A stretch of 9,536 nt of DNA from DATCSE01 sp036568605. Lineage in GTDB: Bacteria > Pseudomonadota > Gammaproteobacteria > Burkholderiales > Burkholderiaceae_C. The stretch is from positions 1 through 9,536 of the forward strand of contig DATCSE010000024.1 of assembly GCA_036568605.1 (NCBI GenBank), given 5' to 3'. Positions 1 through 6,214 of this stretch are shown here, piece by piece (the stretch's first letter is position 1; each line of letters opens with the position of its first letter). The notes under the pieces were generated by a model. The model ran no database searches. It was given only the letters and a program-made list of their open reading frames with translations, and was not told where the DNA came from. Position numbers and translations under genes: made by a program.

Positions 1-141
1 GCTACCGGCTGGGCGACCGGGCCGCACCTGCACTTCGAGGTCAAGCAAAACGGCGTGCAGCAGAACCCGATGCTGATGGCCAAGGCCTCGGAGGCCGTGA
101 CGCTGTCGCCGGCGGCGAAGGCTCAGTTCGCGCAGCTCGCG
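1..141 (+). pseudogene. C-terminal tail of an M23 (LytM-type) cell-wall metallopeptidase, detached from its N-terminal half
   Basis: Frame 1 from the first base reads ATGWATGPHLHFEVKQNGVQ and onward through QNPMLMAKASEAV to AQFAQLA. TGxxTGPHLHFE is the last conserved block of M23 peptidases, and the H-x-H supplies a zinc ligand and a catalytic histidine. These enzymes cut peptide cross-links in peptidoglycan in the periplasm. The following NGVQQNPM stretch and short helical tail match the usual C-terminus of the Burkholderiales protein encoded beside tyrS. No stop codon follows: the frame stays open to 606, but beyond about 141 it only reads the antisense of the N-terminal half, which lies on the other strand. 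The rest of the catalytic domain must lie left of the window if this strand is continuous. I am sure of the family and unsure whether the arrangement is biological. Confidence 0.85.
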
Positions 142-142
142 G
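130..142. other. Inversion or chimera junction inside the M23 gene
   Basis: The 13 bases GCGCAGCTCGCGG are read on the + strand as the tail (F)AQLA and on the - strand as HRELR. Both are credible positions in the same protein. In an intact gene the two sites would therefore form a short inverted repeat of about 13 bases flanking the catalytic domain. Recombination or template switching between such copies would give exactly this head-to-tail reversal. The exact breakpoint cannot be placed within the shared bases. Confidence 0.7.
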
Positions 143-885
143 TGGAAGTCGATGTCGGTCGCGAATACCTCGGCGAGCTGGGTCGCGATCGCGTCGGGGA
201 TGCGCGCCTCGTCGGTCGCAGCGAACAGAGAGCTCGCGACGGTGCCGCTGCCCATGCGCACCTGCGCGGCCAGCGGCGCGGTCTCGACCATCGCCTGGAA
301 GCGATCGCCCTCGAAGCGCTTGATCGTCAGGCGCATGAAGTGGGTCGCGATCTGGTCCGAGTTGCTGGGCGCGTAGCGCGCCACCAGCTGCGAAACCCGG
401 CCGGTCTCGTCCACGGTCACCTGGACCATCTTGCCGGCACGCCCCTCGAGCAGCTTGCGCGCGGTGGCATCGCTGCGGATGAAGCTCGCGACCTCCGGGT
501 CGTTGGCGTTCAGGCGCTTGAGCAGCGTGTCGGCCGTGTCGCTCGCGCGGGTGAGATCGGTCCGGTACAGCTCGAGCTCGTGTTCGGCCAGCGCGTCCAG
601 CTGTGACTGAATGTCGCTGGGCGTGACGGTTTCCGTCACCAAGCGCTTCGGCAGGTCGGACGCGTCGGGCATCATCGGCGCGATGCCGAAGGCAGTGGCC
701 GCGAAACCGCCGAGTGCGAGCATGATCGCGGCCGTCAGGCTGCGCGGATGAGTCGAGACAAAGCGACCGGTTTGCGCGAGTGCCGCAGACACAGCGCGCT
801 CAAGAGGATCCAACGATTTCAATTCGGTACTCGAGCGTGGCCGCTCTTGCTCTGTTCTGCGAGTGCGCGCGGCGTCGGCCCGCAC
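130..885 (-). pseudogene. N-terminal half of a membrane-anchored M23 peptidase (OapA/NlpD-like), cut off before its catalytic domain
   Basis: About 252 codons read leftward. A basic N-terminus is followed by a likely membrane anchor (about residues 49-69, SLTAAIMLALGGFAATAFGI) and then a periplasmic region. The region ends in RSSLFAATDEARIPDAIATQ and LAEVFATDIDFHRELR, a block that in this family leads into KGDRFSVVYE and then the LytM domain. Here the match stops at HRELR near 130; the frame stays open to the window edge but codes for nothing recognisable. The missing catalytic tail lies inverted at 1-141. The start is uncertain: an in-frame stop lies at 901-903, GTG at 885 is the first possible start, TTG at 822 and 813 are alternatives, and none has a strong ribosome-binding site. 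The gene is divergent from tyrS, as is usual in Burkholderiales. The first 95 codons are richer in A/T endings than the rest. Confidence 0.8.
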
Positions 886-1790
886 TTCGGTGTCTATCCC
901 TCACGCCGAGAGGCGCTCCACTAGAATCCGTGGCGCACTCCCGGTCATGCTCGCTACACGCCTGATGCGAAACGCTTCTGCGGGCGCGTGCCATGAGCCG
1001 CGGCGCAGTATAACGATCCGATCCGGCGGTTCGCTCCGGAAAAGCACCGTATGTCCCAGCCAGCCGCTCAGACTTCCAACCCCTCGTCGCGCCCTTCACA
1101 TCCCGTCACCGACCGCGTGCTGCAGGCGATGGCGATTTCAAAACGAGGCTGCGACGAACTGTTACCGGAAGCCGATTGGCTGGCCAAGCTCGCACGGTCC
1201 GAAGCAACCGGCGTGCCATTGCGGATCAAGTTTGGATTGGACCCGACGGCACCGGACCTGCATCTGGGCCATACGGTCGTCTTTAACAAGATGCGCCAAC
1301 TCCAGGACTTGGGCCACACGGTGATTCCGCTGATCGGCGACTTCACGTCAATGATCGGCGACCCGTCGGGCCGCAACACCACGCGCCCTCCGCTGACGCG
1401 TGAACAGATCGAGGCCAACGCCAAGACCTATTTCGACCAGATCCGCCTGGTGCTCGATATCGAACGGGCCGAGGTCCGCTACAACAGCGAATGGAGCGAC
1501 CCGCTCGGCGCGCGGGGGATGATTCAGCTTGCCGCGCGCTACACCGTGGCGCGCATGATGGAGCGCGATGATTTTGCAAAGCGCTTCGCCGGTAACGCGC
1601 CGATCTCGGTGCATGAGTTCCTGTACCCGCTGATGCAGGGCTACGACTCGGTCGCACTGAAGTCCGATCTCGAACTCGGCGGTACCGATCAGAAGTTCAA
1701 CCTGCTGATGGGTCGGCATCTTCAAAACGAATACGGCCAGGAACCGCAGTGCATCCTGACGATGCCGTTGCTCGAAGGTCTCGACGGCGT
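602..1790. other. Block of atypical codon use spanning the M23 start and most of tyrS
   Basis: In a hand count of third codon positions, tyrS codons 1-250 have about 55 A/T endings (22 %), while codons 251-418 have only 7 of 168 (4 %). On the other side, about 25 of the first 95 M23 codons end in A/T against about 9 of the next 157. The first 60 codons of the CDF gene have 3. The block therefore has fairly sharp edges near 602 and 1790 and crosses two divergent genes and their spacer. A tract imported by homologous recombination from a less GC-rich relative is the simplest reading. Different selection near the two gene starts could contribute, but 250 codons is long for that. Confidence 0.5.
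1009..1014 (+). promoter_or_regulatory. Possible -10 box for tyrS
   Basis: The 165-base spacer between the divergent M23 and tyrS starts (886-1050) holds no gene. It contains TATAAC at 1009-1014, a close match to a sigma-70 -10 box, 36 bases before the tyrS start. No good -35 box lies 16-18 bases upstream. TAGAAT at 922-927 is a second candidate, also without a clear -35. No T-box or other leader structure was seen. Confidence 0.3.
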
Positions 1791-2307
1791 CGAGAAGATG
1801 TCCAAGAGCAAGGGCAACTACGTCGGCATCACGGAGCCCGCGAACACGATGTTCGCCAAGGTGCTGTCGATCAACGACGAGCAGATGTGGAAGTGGTACA
1901 CGCTGCTGAGCTCCTCCCCCGAGTCCGAGATCGCCGCGCTGAAGCGCGAGGTCGAGGCCGGCCGCAACCCGAAGGAAGCGAAGGTGCTGCTGGCGAAGGA
2001 GATCACCGCGCGCTTCCACGGCAGCGCTGCCGCCGAGGCCGCGGAGCGCGACTTCGAGCTGCGCGCGCGCGGCGGCGTTCCCGACGAGATCGAAGCGGTC
2101 ACGCTGTCCGGTGCGCCCATGCAGATCGGCACGGTGCTGAAGCAGGCCCGACTTGCGGCGTCCACCGGCGAGGCGCTGCGCCTGGTCGACGGCCACGGCG
2201 TGAAGGTCGACGGCTCGGTCGTGACCGACAAGGGCCTGAAGCTCGCCGCCGGCACCTACGTGGTCCAGGTCGGCAAGCGCAAGTTCGCGCGGGTCACGCT
2301 CGTGTGA
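1051..2307 (+). CDS. tyrS: Tyrosyl-tRNA synthetase (KMSKS, TyrZ-like type)
   Basis: This enzyme charges tRNA-Tyr with L-tyrosine using ATP, in the cytoplasm. The 418 residues are full length. The class I HIGH-type motif is HLGH (71-74) within KFGLDPTAPDLHLGH, followed by IGDFTSMIGDPSGR (95-108). The tyrosine/tRNA-binding region has YPLMQGYDS (192-200) and GTDQKFN (211-217). The second class I motif is KMSKSKGN (249-256). An S4-like RNA-binding domain fills roughly 355-418. KMSKS, rather than the KFGKT of E. coli TyrS, marks the second bacterial TyrRS type (B. subtilis TyrZ-like). GGAAAAG at 1038-1044 is a fair ribosome-binding site for ATG 1051. It leads a run with the CDF gene (38-base gap) and dtd. 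Codon use changes abruptly near codon 250, just at the KMSKS motif, although the protein stays intact. Confidence 0.97.
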   Translation: MSQPAAQTSNPSSRPSHPVTDRVLQAMAISKRGCDELLPEADWLAKLARSEATGVPLRIKFGLDPTAPDLHLGHTVVFNKMRQLQDLGHTVIPLIGDFTSMIGDPSGRNTTRPPLTREQIEANAKTYFDQIRLVLDIERAEVRYNSEWSDPLGARGMIQLAARYTVARMMERDDFAKRFAGNAPISVHEFLYPLMQGYDSVALKSDLELGGTDQKFNLLMGRHLQNEYGQEPQCILTMPLLEGLDGVEKMSKSKGNYVGITEPANTMFAKVLSINDEQMWKWYTLLSSSPESEIAALKREVEAGRNPKEAKVLLAKEITARFHGSAAAEAAERDFELRARGGVPDEIEAVTLSGAPMQIGTVLKQARLAASTGEALRLVDGHGVKVDGSVVTDKGLKLAAGTYVVQVGKRKFARVTLV

Positions 2308-2345
2308 GCGCGCTGGTGCGCCCGCCGCGCCGCAGCTGCTAGCGC

Positions 2346-3239
2346 GTGCAAGTCAGGACGTTGCTGAAACTCTCGATCGCCGCGGCCGTCGCGACGATCG
2401 TGATGAAGTCGCTCGCCTGGTGGATCACCGACTCGGTCGGCCTTCTGTCGGACGCGATGGAGTCGTTCGTCAACCTCGCGGCGGCGCTGTTCGCGCTCGC
2501 GATGGTGACGATCGCGCAGCGCCCGGCCGATGCCGAGCACCCGTTCGGCCACACCAAGGCCGAGTACTTCTCCAGCGGCTTCGAGGGCCTGCTGATCGCC
2601 GGTGCGGCGGCCGGCATCCTCTGGGCTGCGGTGAACCGCTTCATGCACCCGCAGCCGCTCGCGTCGCTGGATCTGGGCCTGATGCTGTCGGTCGTCAGCT
2701 CGGCGCTGAACTGGCTGCTGGCATGGCGCATGATGGCCGCGTCGCGCGAGCACGGCTCTATCGTGCTCGAGGCCGATGCGCGCCACCTCTACACCGACGT
2801 CTGGACCTCGGCCGGCGTCGTGATCGGCCTGCTGCTCGTCAAGGCGACCGGCTGGCTGTGGCTGGATCCGGCGATCGCGGTGGCGGTCGCGCTGAACATC
2901 CTGCGCGAAGGGGCCCACGTCGCCTGGCGCTCGGTCGAAGGGCTGATGGACACCGCGGTCGAACCCGAGGTGCGGGCGCAGATCGACAAGACGCTCGCGC
3001 AGTTCGCGCACCACGCGATCCGCTTCGACCACATCGTGACGCGCCGCGCCGGACAGCGCCGCTTCGTCGACCTGCACATGCACATGCCGGCGAACTGGAC
3101 GCTGGGCCGCGCCGCGGCCTTGCGCGGTGATGTCGAACAGGCGCTGATGAGCGAGGTGCGCGGGCTGCGTGCATCGATCCAGCTGCTGCCGTCCAATGTC
3201 GAAGCGCATTTCAACGATGCCGACGATCCGGCGCTTTGA
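2346..3239 (+). CDS. Cation diffusion facilitator (CDF) family metal exporter
   Basis: CDF proteins are inner-membrane dimers that export divalent metals (Zn, Fe, Mn, Co) in exchange for protons. The 297 residues have the usual six-helix membrane part (about 1-200) and a cytoplasmic domain (about 205-290, with DLHMHMP). The classic loop between helices 2 and 3 is HPFGHTKAEYFSSGFEG (65-81). The helix 5 metal site is H147-x3-D151 (EADARHLYTD). Helix 2 reads LLSDAMESFVN, so E39 and N43 occupy the places of D45 and D49 in E. coli YiiP/FieF, with an extra acid at D36. The metal therefore cannot be named. GTG 2346 is forced as start, since an in-frame TAG lies at 2340-2342; there is no clear ribosome-binding site, so translational coupling to tyrS is possible. 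dtd follows after 17 bases. Confidence 0.93.
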   Translation: MQVRTLLKLSIAAAVATIVMKSLAWWITDSVGLLSDAMESFVNLAAALFALAMVTIAQRPADAEHPFGHTKAEYFSSGFEGLLIAGAAAGILWAAVNRFMHPQPLASLDLGLMLSVVSSALNWLLAWRMMAASREHGSIVLEADARHLYTDVWTSAGVVIGLLLVKATGWLWLDPAIAVAVALNILREGAHVAWRSVEGLMDTAVEPEVRAQIDKTLAQFAHHAIRFDHIVTRRAGQRRFVDLHMHMPANWTLGRAAALRGDVEQALMSEVRGLRASIQLLPSNVEAHFNDADDPAL

Positions 3240-3243
3240 CCAG

Positions 3244-3249
3244 AAAGGA
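3244..3249 (+). promoter_or_regulatory. Ribosome-binding site that decides the dtd start
   Basis: AAAGGA lies seven bases before GTG 3257, just after the CDF stop. It supports the GTG start over the in-frame TTG at 3236, which would overlap the CDF gene and add seven residues (MTRKDDD) absent from the family. Confidence 0.75.
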
Positions 3250-3256
3250 TGACGAC

Positions 3257-3706
3257 GTGATCGCGTTGATCCAGCGGGTCGCACGCGCCGAGGTCGGCGT
3301 TGGCGGGGCGACGGTCGGGGCTATCGCCGCCGGCTTGCTCGTGTTCGTCTGCGCCGAGCCGAACGACGACGAGGCCATCGCCGACAGGCTCGTCGCCAAG
3401 CTGCTGAGGCTGCGCATCTTCTCCGACGAGGCCGGCAAGATGAACCGCAGCGTCGTCGACGTGCGCGGCGGCCTGCTGATCGTCAGCCAGTTCACGCTGG
3501 CGGCCGATGTCTCGGGCGGCAACCGGCCGAGCTTCACCGGCGCGGCCGAGCCGGTGCTCGGCCGCCGGCTCTACGAGCGCGTGCTCGCGACCGCGCGCGC
3601 CGCGCACGCCCAGATCGGGCCGGTCGCGGGCGGCGAGTTCGGCGCCGACATGCAGGTCAGCTTGGTCAACGACGGGCCGGTGACGATCCCGATGCGTATC
3701 GTCTGA
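3257..3706 (+). CDS. dtd: D-aminoacyl-tRNA deacylase
   Basis: Dtd hydrolyses D-amino acids (notably D-Tyr), and also glycine from mischarged tRNA-Ala, off tRNAs, as a chirality checkpoint in the cytoplasm. From GTG 3257 the protein is 149 residues, about the usual 145-150, and begins MIALIQRVARAEV as expected. Both signature motifs are present: SQFTLAAD (77-84) and the Gly-cisPro motif NDGPVT (138-143, G140-P141), which together form the dimeric active site that excludes L-amino acids. GGNRPSF (87-93) and FGADMQVSLVN (128-138) also match. It is third in the tyrS-CDF-dtd run; linkage to tyrS makes sense because TyrRS is a main source of D-aminoacyl-tRNA. A REP-like element follows directly after the stop. 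Confidence 0.97.
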   Translation: MIALIQRVARAEVGVGGATVGAIAAGLLVFVCAEPNDDEAIADRLVAKLLRLRIFSDEAGKMNRSVVDVRGGLLIVSQFTLAADVSGGNRPSFTGAAEPVLGRRLYERVLATARAAHAQIGPVAGGEFGADMQVSLVNDGPVTIPMRIV

Positions 3707-3709
3707 GGG

Positions 3710-3754
3710 CTTCGACAAGCCTGTCCTGAGCTTTGTCGAAGGGCTCAGCCCGAA
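3710..3754. repeat. REP-like inverted repeat between convergent genes, possible bidirectional terminator
   Basis: CTTCGACAA (3710-3718) pairs perfectly with TTGTCGAAG (3733-3741) around a 14-base loop. A smaller hairpin, GGGC-TCA-GCCC (3741-3751), and the tail GAACGGG follow. The TTCGACAAGC / GGCTCAGCCCGAACGG wording is the dispersed repeat I recognise from many proteobacterial intergenic regions. It fills nearly the whole 60-base gap between the dtd stop and the stop of the opposite-strand receptor gene, a usual place for REP elements. There is no T-tract, so a terminator role is only inferred. Confidence 0.7.
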
Positions 3755-3766
3755 CGGGATCCCGCA

Positions 3767-4750
3767 TCAGTCCGCGTACTGCCCCGCGGCCTTGATGATC
3801 GGGCCCCACTTGTTGATCTCGGCCTCGACGAACTTCTTGTGCTCGGCACCGCCGACGCGCGCGTCGCTGACGACCACCGCGCCCAGCGCTTCTTCGCGCT
3901 TGATGAAGTCGGCGTCCTTGAGCGCGGCGCGCAGTGCGGTGTTGAGCTTGTCGAGCACCGGCTTGGGCGTGCCCTTGGGCGCATACAGACCGTGCCAGAT
4001 CGCCACGTTGAAGCCCTTCAGGCCCGATTCGTCCAGCGTGGGCAGGTTCTTCAGCGCGGGCGTCGTCAGCCGCTTCGGGGTCGTGACCGCGAACGCCTTG
4101 ATCTTGCCGCTCTCGATCTGGGTGCTGGTGTTGGTGGTCTGGTCGCACATCAGGTCGACCTGGCCGCCGATCAGATCGGTCATGGCCGGCGCGGTGCCCT
4201 TGTACGGCACGGTCTGCATCTCGATCTTCAGCGTGCTTTGCAGCAGCAGCCCGCACAAGTGCGACGCGGCACCGAGCCCGGCATGCGCGAGGTTGACCTT
4301 GCCCTTGTTCGCCTCGAGCCACTTGTGCAGCTCGGCGTAGTTGTGAGCCGGCAGGCTGGGCTTGCCGACCAACGTCATCGGCACCTCGTTGATCATGCCG
4401 AGGTACTCGAAGTCACCCAGCGTGTCGTACGGCAGCTTGCGGTACAGCGCCGGCGAGGTGCTGATGCCGATGTGGTGCACGAGCAGCGTGTAGCCGTCGT
4501 TCGCGGCCTTCGCGACCTTGGCCGCGCCCAGCGTGCCGCCGGCGCCGCCGACGTTCTCGATCACGATCGATTGCCCGCCCAGCGGCTTGCGCAACGCCTC
4601 GGCCAGATCGCGCGCGACCTTGTCGGTGGGACCGCCCGCCGAGAACGGCACGACGATGGTGATCGGCTTGTCGGGGTATTCGGCGTAGACCGAGGAGGCG
4701 GCGACCAGGGAGGCAATGCCGGCAAGCAGGAATCGGGCAGAGGTCTTCAT
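3767..4750 (-). CDS. Bug-type (TTT family) periplasmic carboxylate-binding receptor
   Basis: A periplasmic solute-binding protein of the tripartite tricarboxylate transporter family, which usually binds small carboxylates, amides or aromatic acids. From ATG 4750 it has 327 residues, the normal size. A signal peptide (MKTSARFLLAGIASLVAASS then VYA) should be cut after A23, giving EYPDKPITIVVPF. The Bug hallmarks follow: PFSAGGPTDKVAR, VIENVGGAGGTLGAAKVAKA, ALYRKLPYDTLGDFEYLGMI, and later YKGTAPAMTDLIGGQVDLMCD. The frame is open 28 codons further upstream, but the signal peptide fixes ATG 4750; no strong ribosome-binding site precedes it. No TctA/TctB membrane genes occur here, which is common for the many orphan Bug receptors of Burkholderiales. 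It lies 166 bases behind the PaaK-like gene on the same strand, so it may sense or bind the same ligand or be independently transcribed. Confidence 0.95.
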   Translation of the reverse strand: MKTSARFLLAGIASLVAASSVYAEYPDKPITIVVPFSAGGPTDKVARDLAEALRKPLGGQSIVIENVGGAGGTLGAAKVAKAANDGYTLLVHHIGISTSPALYRKLPYDTLGDFEYLGMINEVPMTLVGKPSLPAHNYAELHKWLEANKGKVNLAHAGLGAASHLCGLLLQSTLKIEMQTVPYKGTAPAMTDLIGGQVDLMCDQTTNTSTQIESGKIKAFAVTTPKRLTTPALKNLPTLDESGLKGFNVAIWHGLYAPKGTPKPVLDKLNTALRAALKDADFIKREEALGAVVVSDARVGGAEHKKFVEAEINKWGPIIKAAGQYAD

Positions 4751-4844
4751 CGTCGTGGACGGCGTCGTAGCGTGGTGGAGGTGTTGCGGATGTGCGATTG
4801 TCCATGCGCGACCGCCGGGCGCCAAAGCGGACAAACTCGTAAGG

Positions 4845-4868
4845 CGGCGTAAAGGGTCTTTCGCGCCG
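4845..4868. repeat. Imperfect inverted repeat upstream of the receptor gene
   Basis: CGGCG-T-AAAG-GGT-CTTT-CG-CGCCG can form a nine-pair hairpin with a small internal loop. It sits in the 166-base spacer (4751-4916) between the PaaK-like gene stop and the receptor start. It could be an operator or part of a terminator for the PaaK-like gene; neither is proven, and no T-tract follows on either strand. A perfect 12-base palindrome, GGCCGCGCGGCC, lies at 4890-4901. I found no convincing promoter in this spacer. Confidence 0.3.
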
Positions 4869-4916
4869 AAGCGTCACGTCTTCGATGCAGGCCGCGCGGC
4901 CGGTGCGGCGCCACGC

Positions 4917-6203
4917 TCAACGGTGCGTGCGCGTGTCCTCGATCACCTTGCCGTCGTTGGCCAGCGTGCCGGGTGCGCACAGCCGCACGTCGCCGCGCAG
5001 CTTCGTGACATCGCGCACGCTTTCAGCCAGGCGCGTGGCCAGGCCTTCGGGCGCGCCGCCCACTTCGACCAGCAGCTCCATGCGGTCGTTCGCCATCTCG
5101 CCGCTGACGACCAGCCGCGCCCGTGCAACCTCCGGATGGCGGCGCACGATCTCGGCCACCTGGGCCGGGTGCACGAACATGCCGCGCACTTTCGCGGTCT
5201 GGTCGGCGCGGCCCATCCAGCCCTTGATGCGGGTGTTGGTGCGGCCGGTCGAGCAGGCGCCGGGCAGCACCGCCGAGAGATCTCCGGTGCCGAAGCGGAT
5301 CAACGGGTAGTCCGGGTTCAGCGTCGTCACGACGACCTCGCCGACCTCGCCATCGGGCACGGTCTCACCGGTGCCGGGCCGCACGATCTCGACGATGACG
5401 CCTTCATCGAGCACCAGCCCTTCGCGCGCCGCGGTTTCGTAGGCGATCAGCCCGAGGTCCGCGGTGCCGTAGCTCTGGTACGCGGTGATGTGGCGCTCGG
5501 CCAGCCAGTCGCGCAGCGACGGCGGGAACGCCTCGCCGCCGACCGACGCCTTGCGCAGCGATGTGGGCAGCGCGATGCCGAGCTCCGCTGCCTTCTCGAC
5601 GATGATCTTCAGGAAGCTGGGCGTGCCGATGTAGCCGTCGGGCCGCAGCCGCTGCAGCGCGTGCACCTGCTGCTCGGTCTGCCCGGTCCCGGCCGGGAAC
5701 ACCGTGCAGCCGATCGCGAACGCGCCGCTTTCCATCATCGCGCCGGCTGGCGTGAAGTGATAGCTGAAGGTGTTGTGCACGAGGTCGCCGGCGCGGAAAC
5801 CGGCGGCGAACAGCGCGCGCGCCATGCGCCAGTAGTCGGGGCGCGAGCCCTCGGGTTCGTGTATCGGCCCCGGCGACTCGAAAACGCGCAGCGCGCGCCG
5901 CTCGGCCGGCGTCGCGGCGCCCCAGGCGATGGCGGCGTGGCCGCCGAAGACATCGCCCCCGGCCGCGCCGGCCTCGCGTTGCCGTTCGAGCAGTTCGTGC
6001 TTGCGAACGACGGGCAGTCGCGCAAGCTCTGCGCGGCTCGTGACCTGCGCCGCCTCGATGCCGTGCAGGCTGCGTCCGAACGCGCTCGCGTGCGCCTGTG
6101 CATGCGCGACCTGGCGCGCCAGCGCCGCCATCAGCGCCGCTTCGCGCTCGGCTGGCGGGCGGGTTTCGAGCGCGTCGTAATGCTCGGGCGTCGTCATCGT
6201 CAT
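4917..6203 (-). CDS. PaaK-like (phenylacetate-CoA ligase family) AMP-forming acyl-CoA ligase
   Basis: Adenylate-forming enzymes of this family activate a carboxylic acid with ATP and transfer it to CoA in the cytoplasm. From ATG 6203 there are 428 residues, the length of PaaK. Visible features in order are: an N-terminal helical part with LPVVRKHEL (63-71); SPGPIHEPEG (110-119), where PaaK has its Thr/Ser/Gly-rich phosphate loop; SFLKIIVEKA (196-205); SVGGEAF (220-226); YGTADLG (245-251), the aromatic-Gly-Thr-acid adenine motif; FGTGDLS (304-310), with the ribose-binding Asp; the hinge KVRGMFVHP (338-346); and DGKVIEDTR near the C-terminus. TTG 6218, overlapping the upstream stop, and ATG 6197 are other possible starts; GAGG nine bases before ATG 6203 favours it. 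It follows the 90-residue gene by 11 bases, so it is probably cotranscribed with the transporter. The acid substrate is unknown. Confidence 0.9.
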   Translation of the reverse strand: MTMTTPEHYDALETRPPAEREAALMAALARQVAHAQAHASAFGRSLHGIEAAQVTSRAELARLPVVRKHELLERQREAGAAGGDVFGGHAAIAWGAATPAERRALRVFESPGPIHEPEGSRPDYWRMARALFAAGFRAGDLVHNTFSYHFTPAGAMMESGAFAIGCTVFPAGTGQTEQQVHALQRLRPDGYIGTPSFLKIIVEKAAELGIALPTSLRKASVGGEAFPPSLRDWLAERHITAYQSYGTADLGLIAYETAAREGLVLDEGVIVEIVRPGTGETVPDGEVGEVVVTTLNPDYPLIRFGTGDLSAVLPGACSTGRTNTRIKGWMGRADQTAKVRGMFVHPAQVAEIVRRHPEVARARLVVSGEMANDRMELLVEVGGAPEGLATRLAESVRDVTKLRGDVRLCAPGTLANDGKVIEDTRTHR

Positions 6204-6214
6204 CGTCGAGGGCC

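Noticed and set aside
142..606. Continuation of the M23 tail frame on the + strand to a stop at 606
   Set aside because: Beyond about 141 it is the antisense of the N-terminal half and is unlike any M23 C-terminus, so it was not annotated as protein.
1348..2196. 282-codon - strand open frame over tyrS
   Set aside because: tyrS on the + strand has both class I synthetase motifs; the opposite frame is a shadow.
2256..3718. Two overlapping - strand open frames across the CDF gene and dtd
   Set aside because: Both are antisense to well-recognised genes and have no recognisable domain.
4890..4901. Perfect palindrome GGCCGCGCGGCC
   Set aside because: Only G and C, no T-tract and no paired site; expected by chance in DNA of this GC content.
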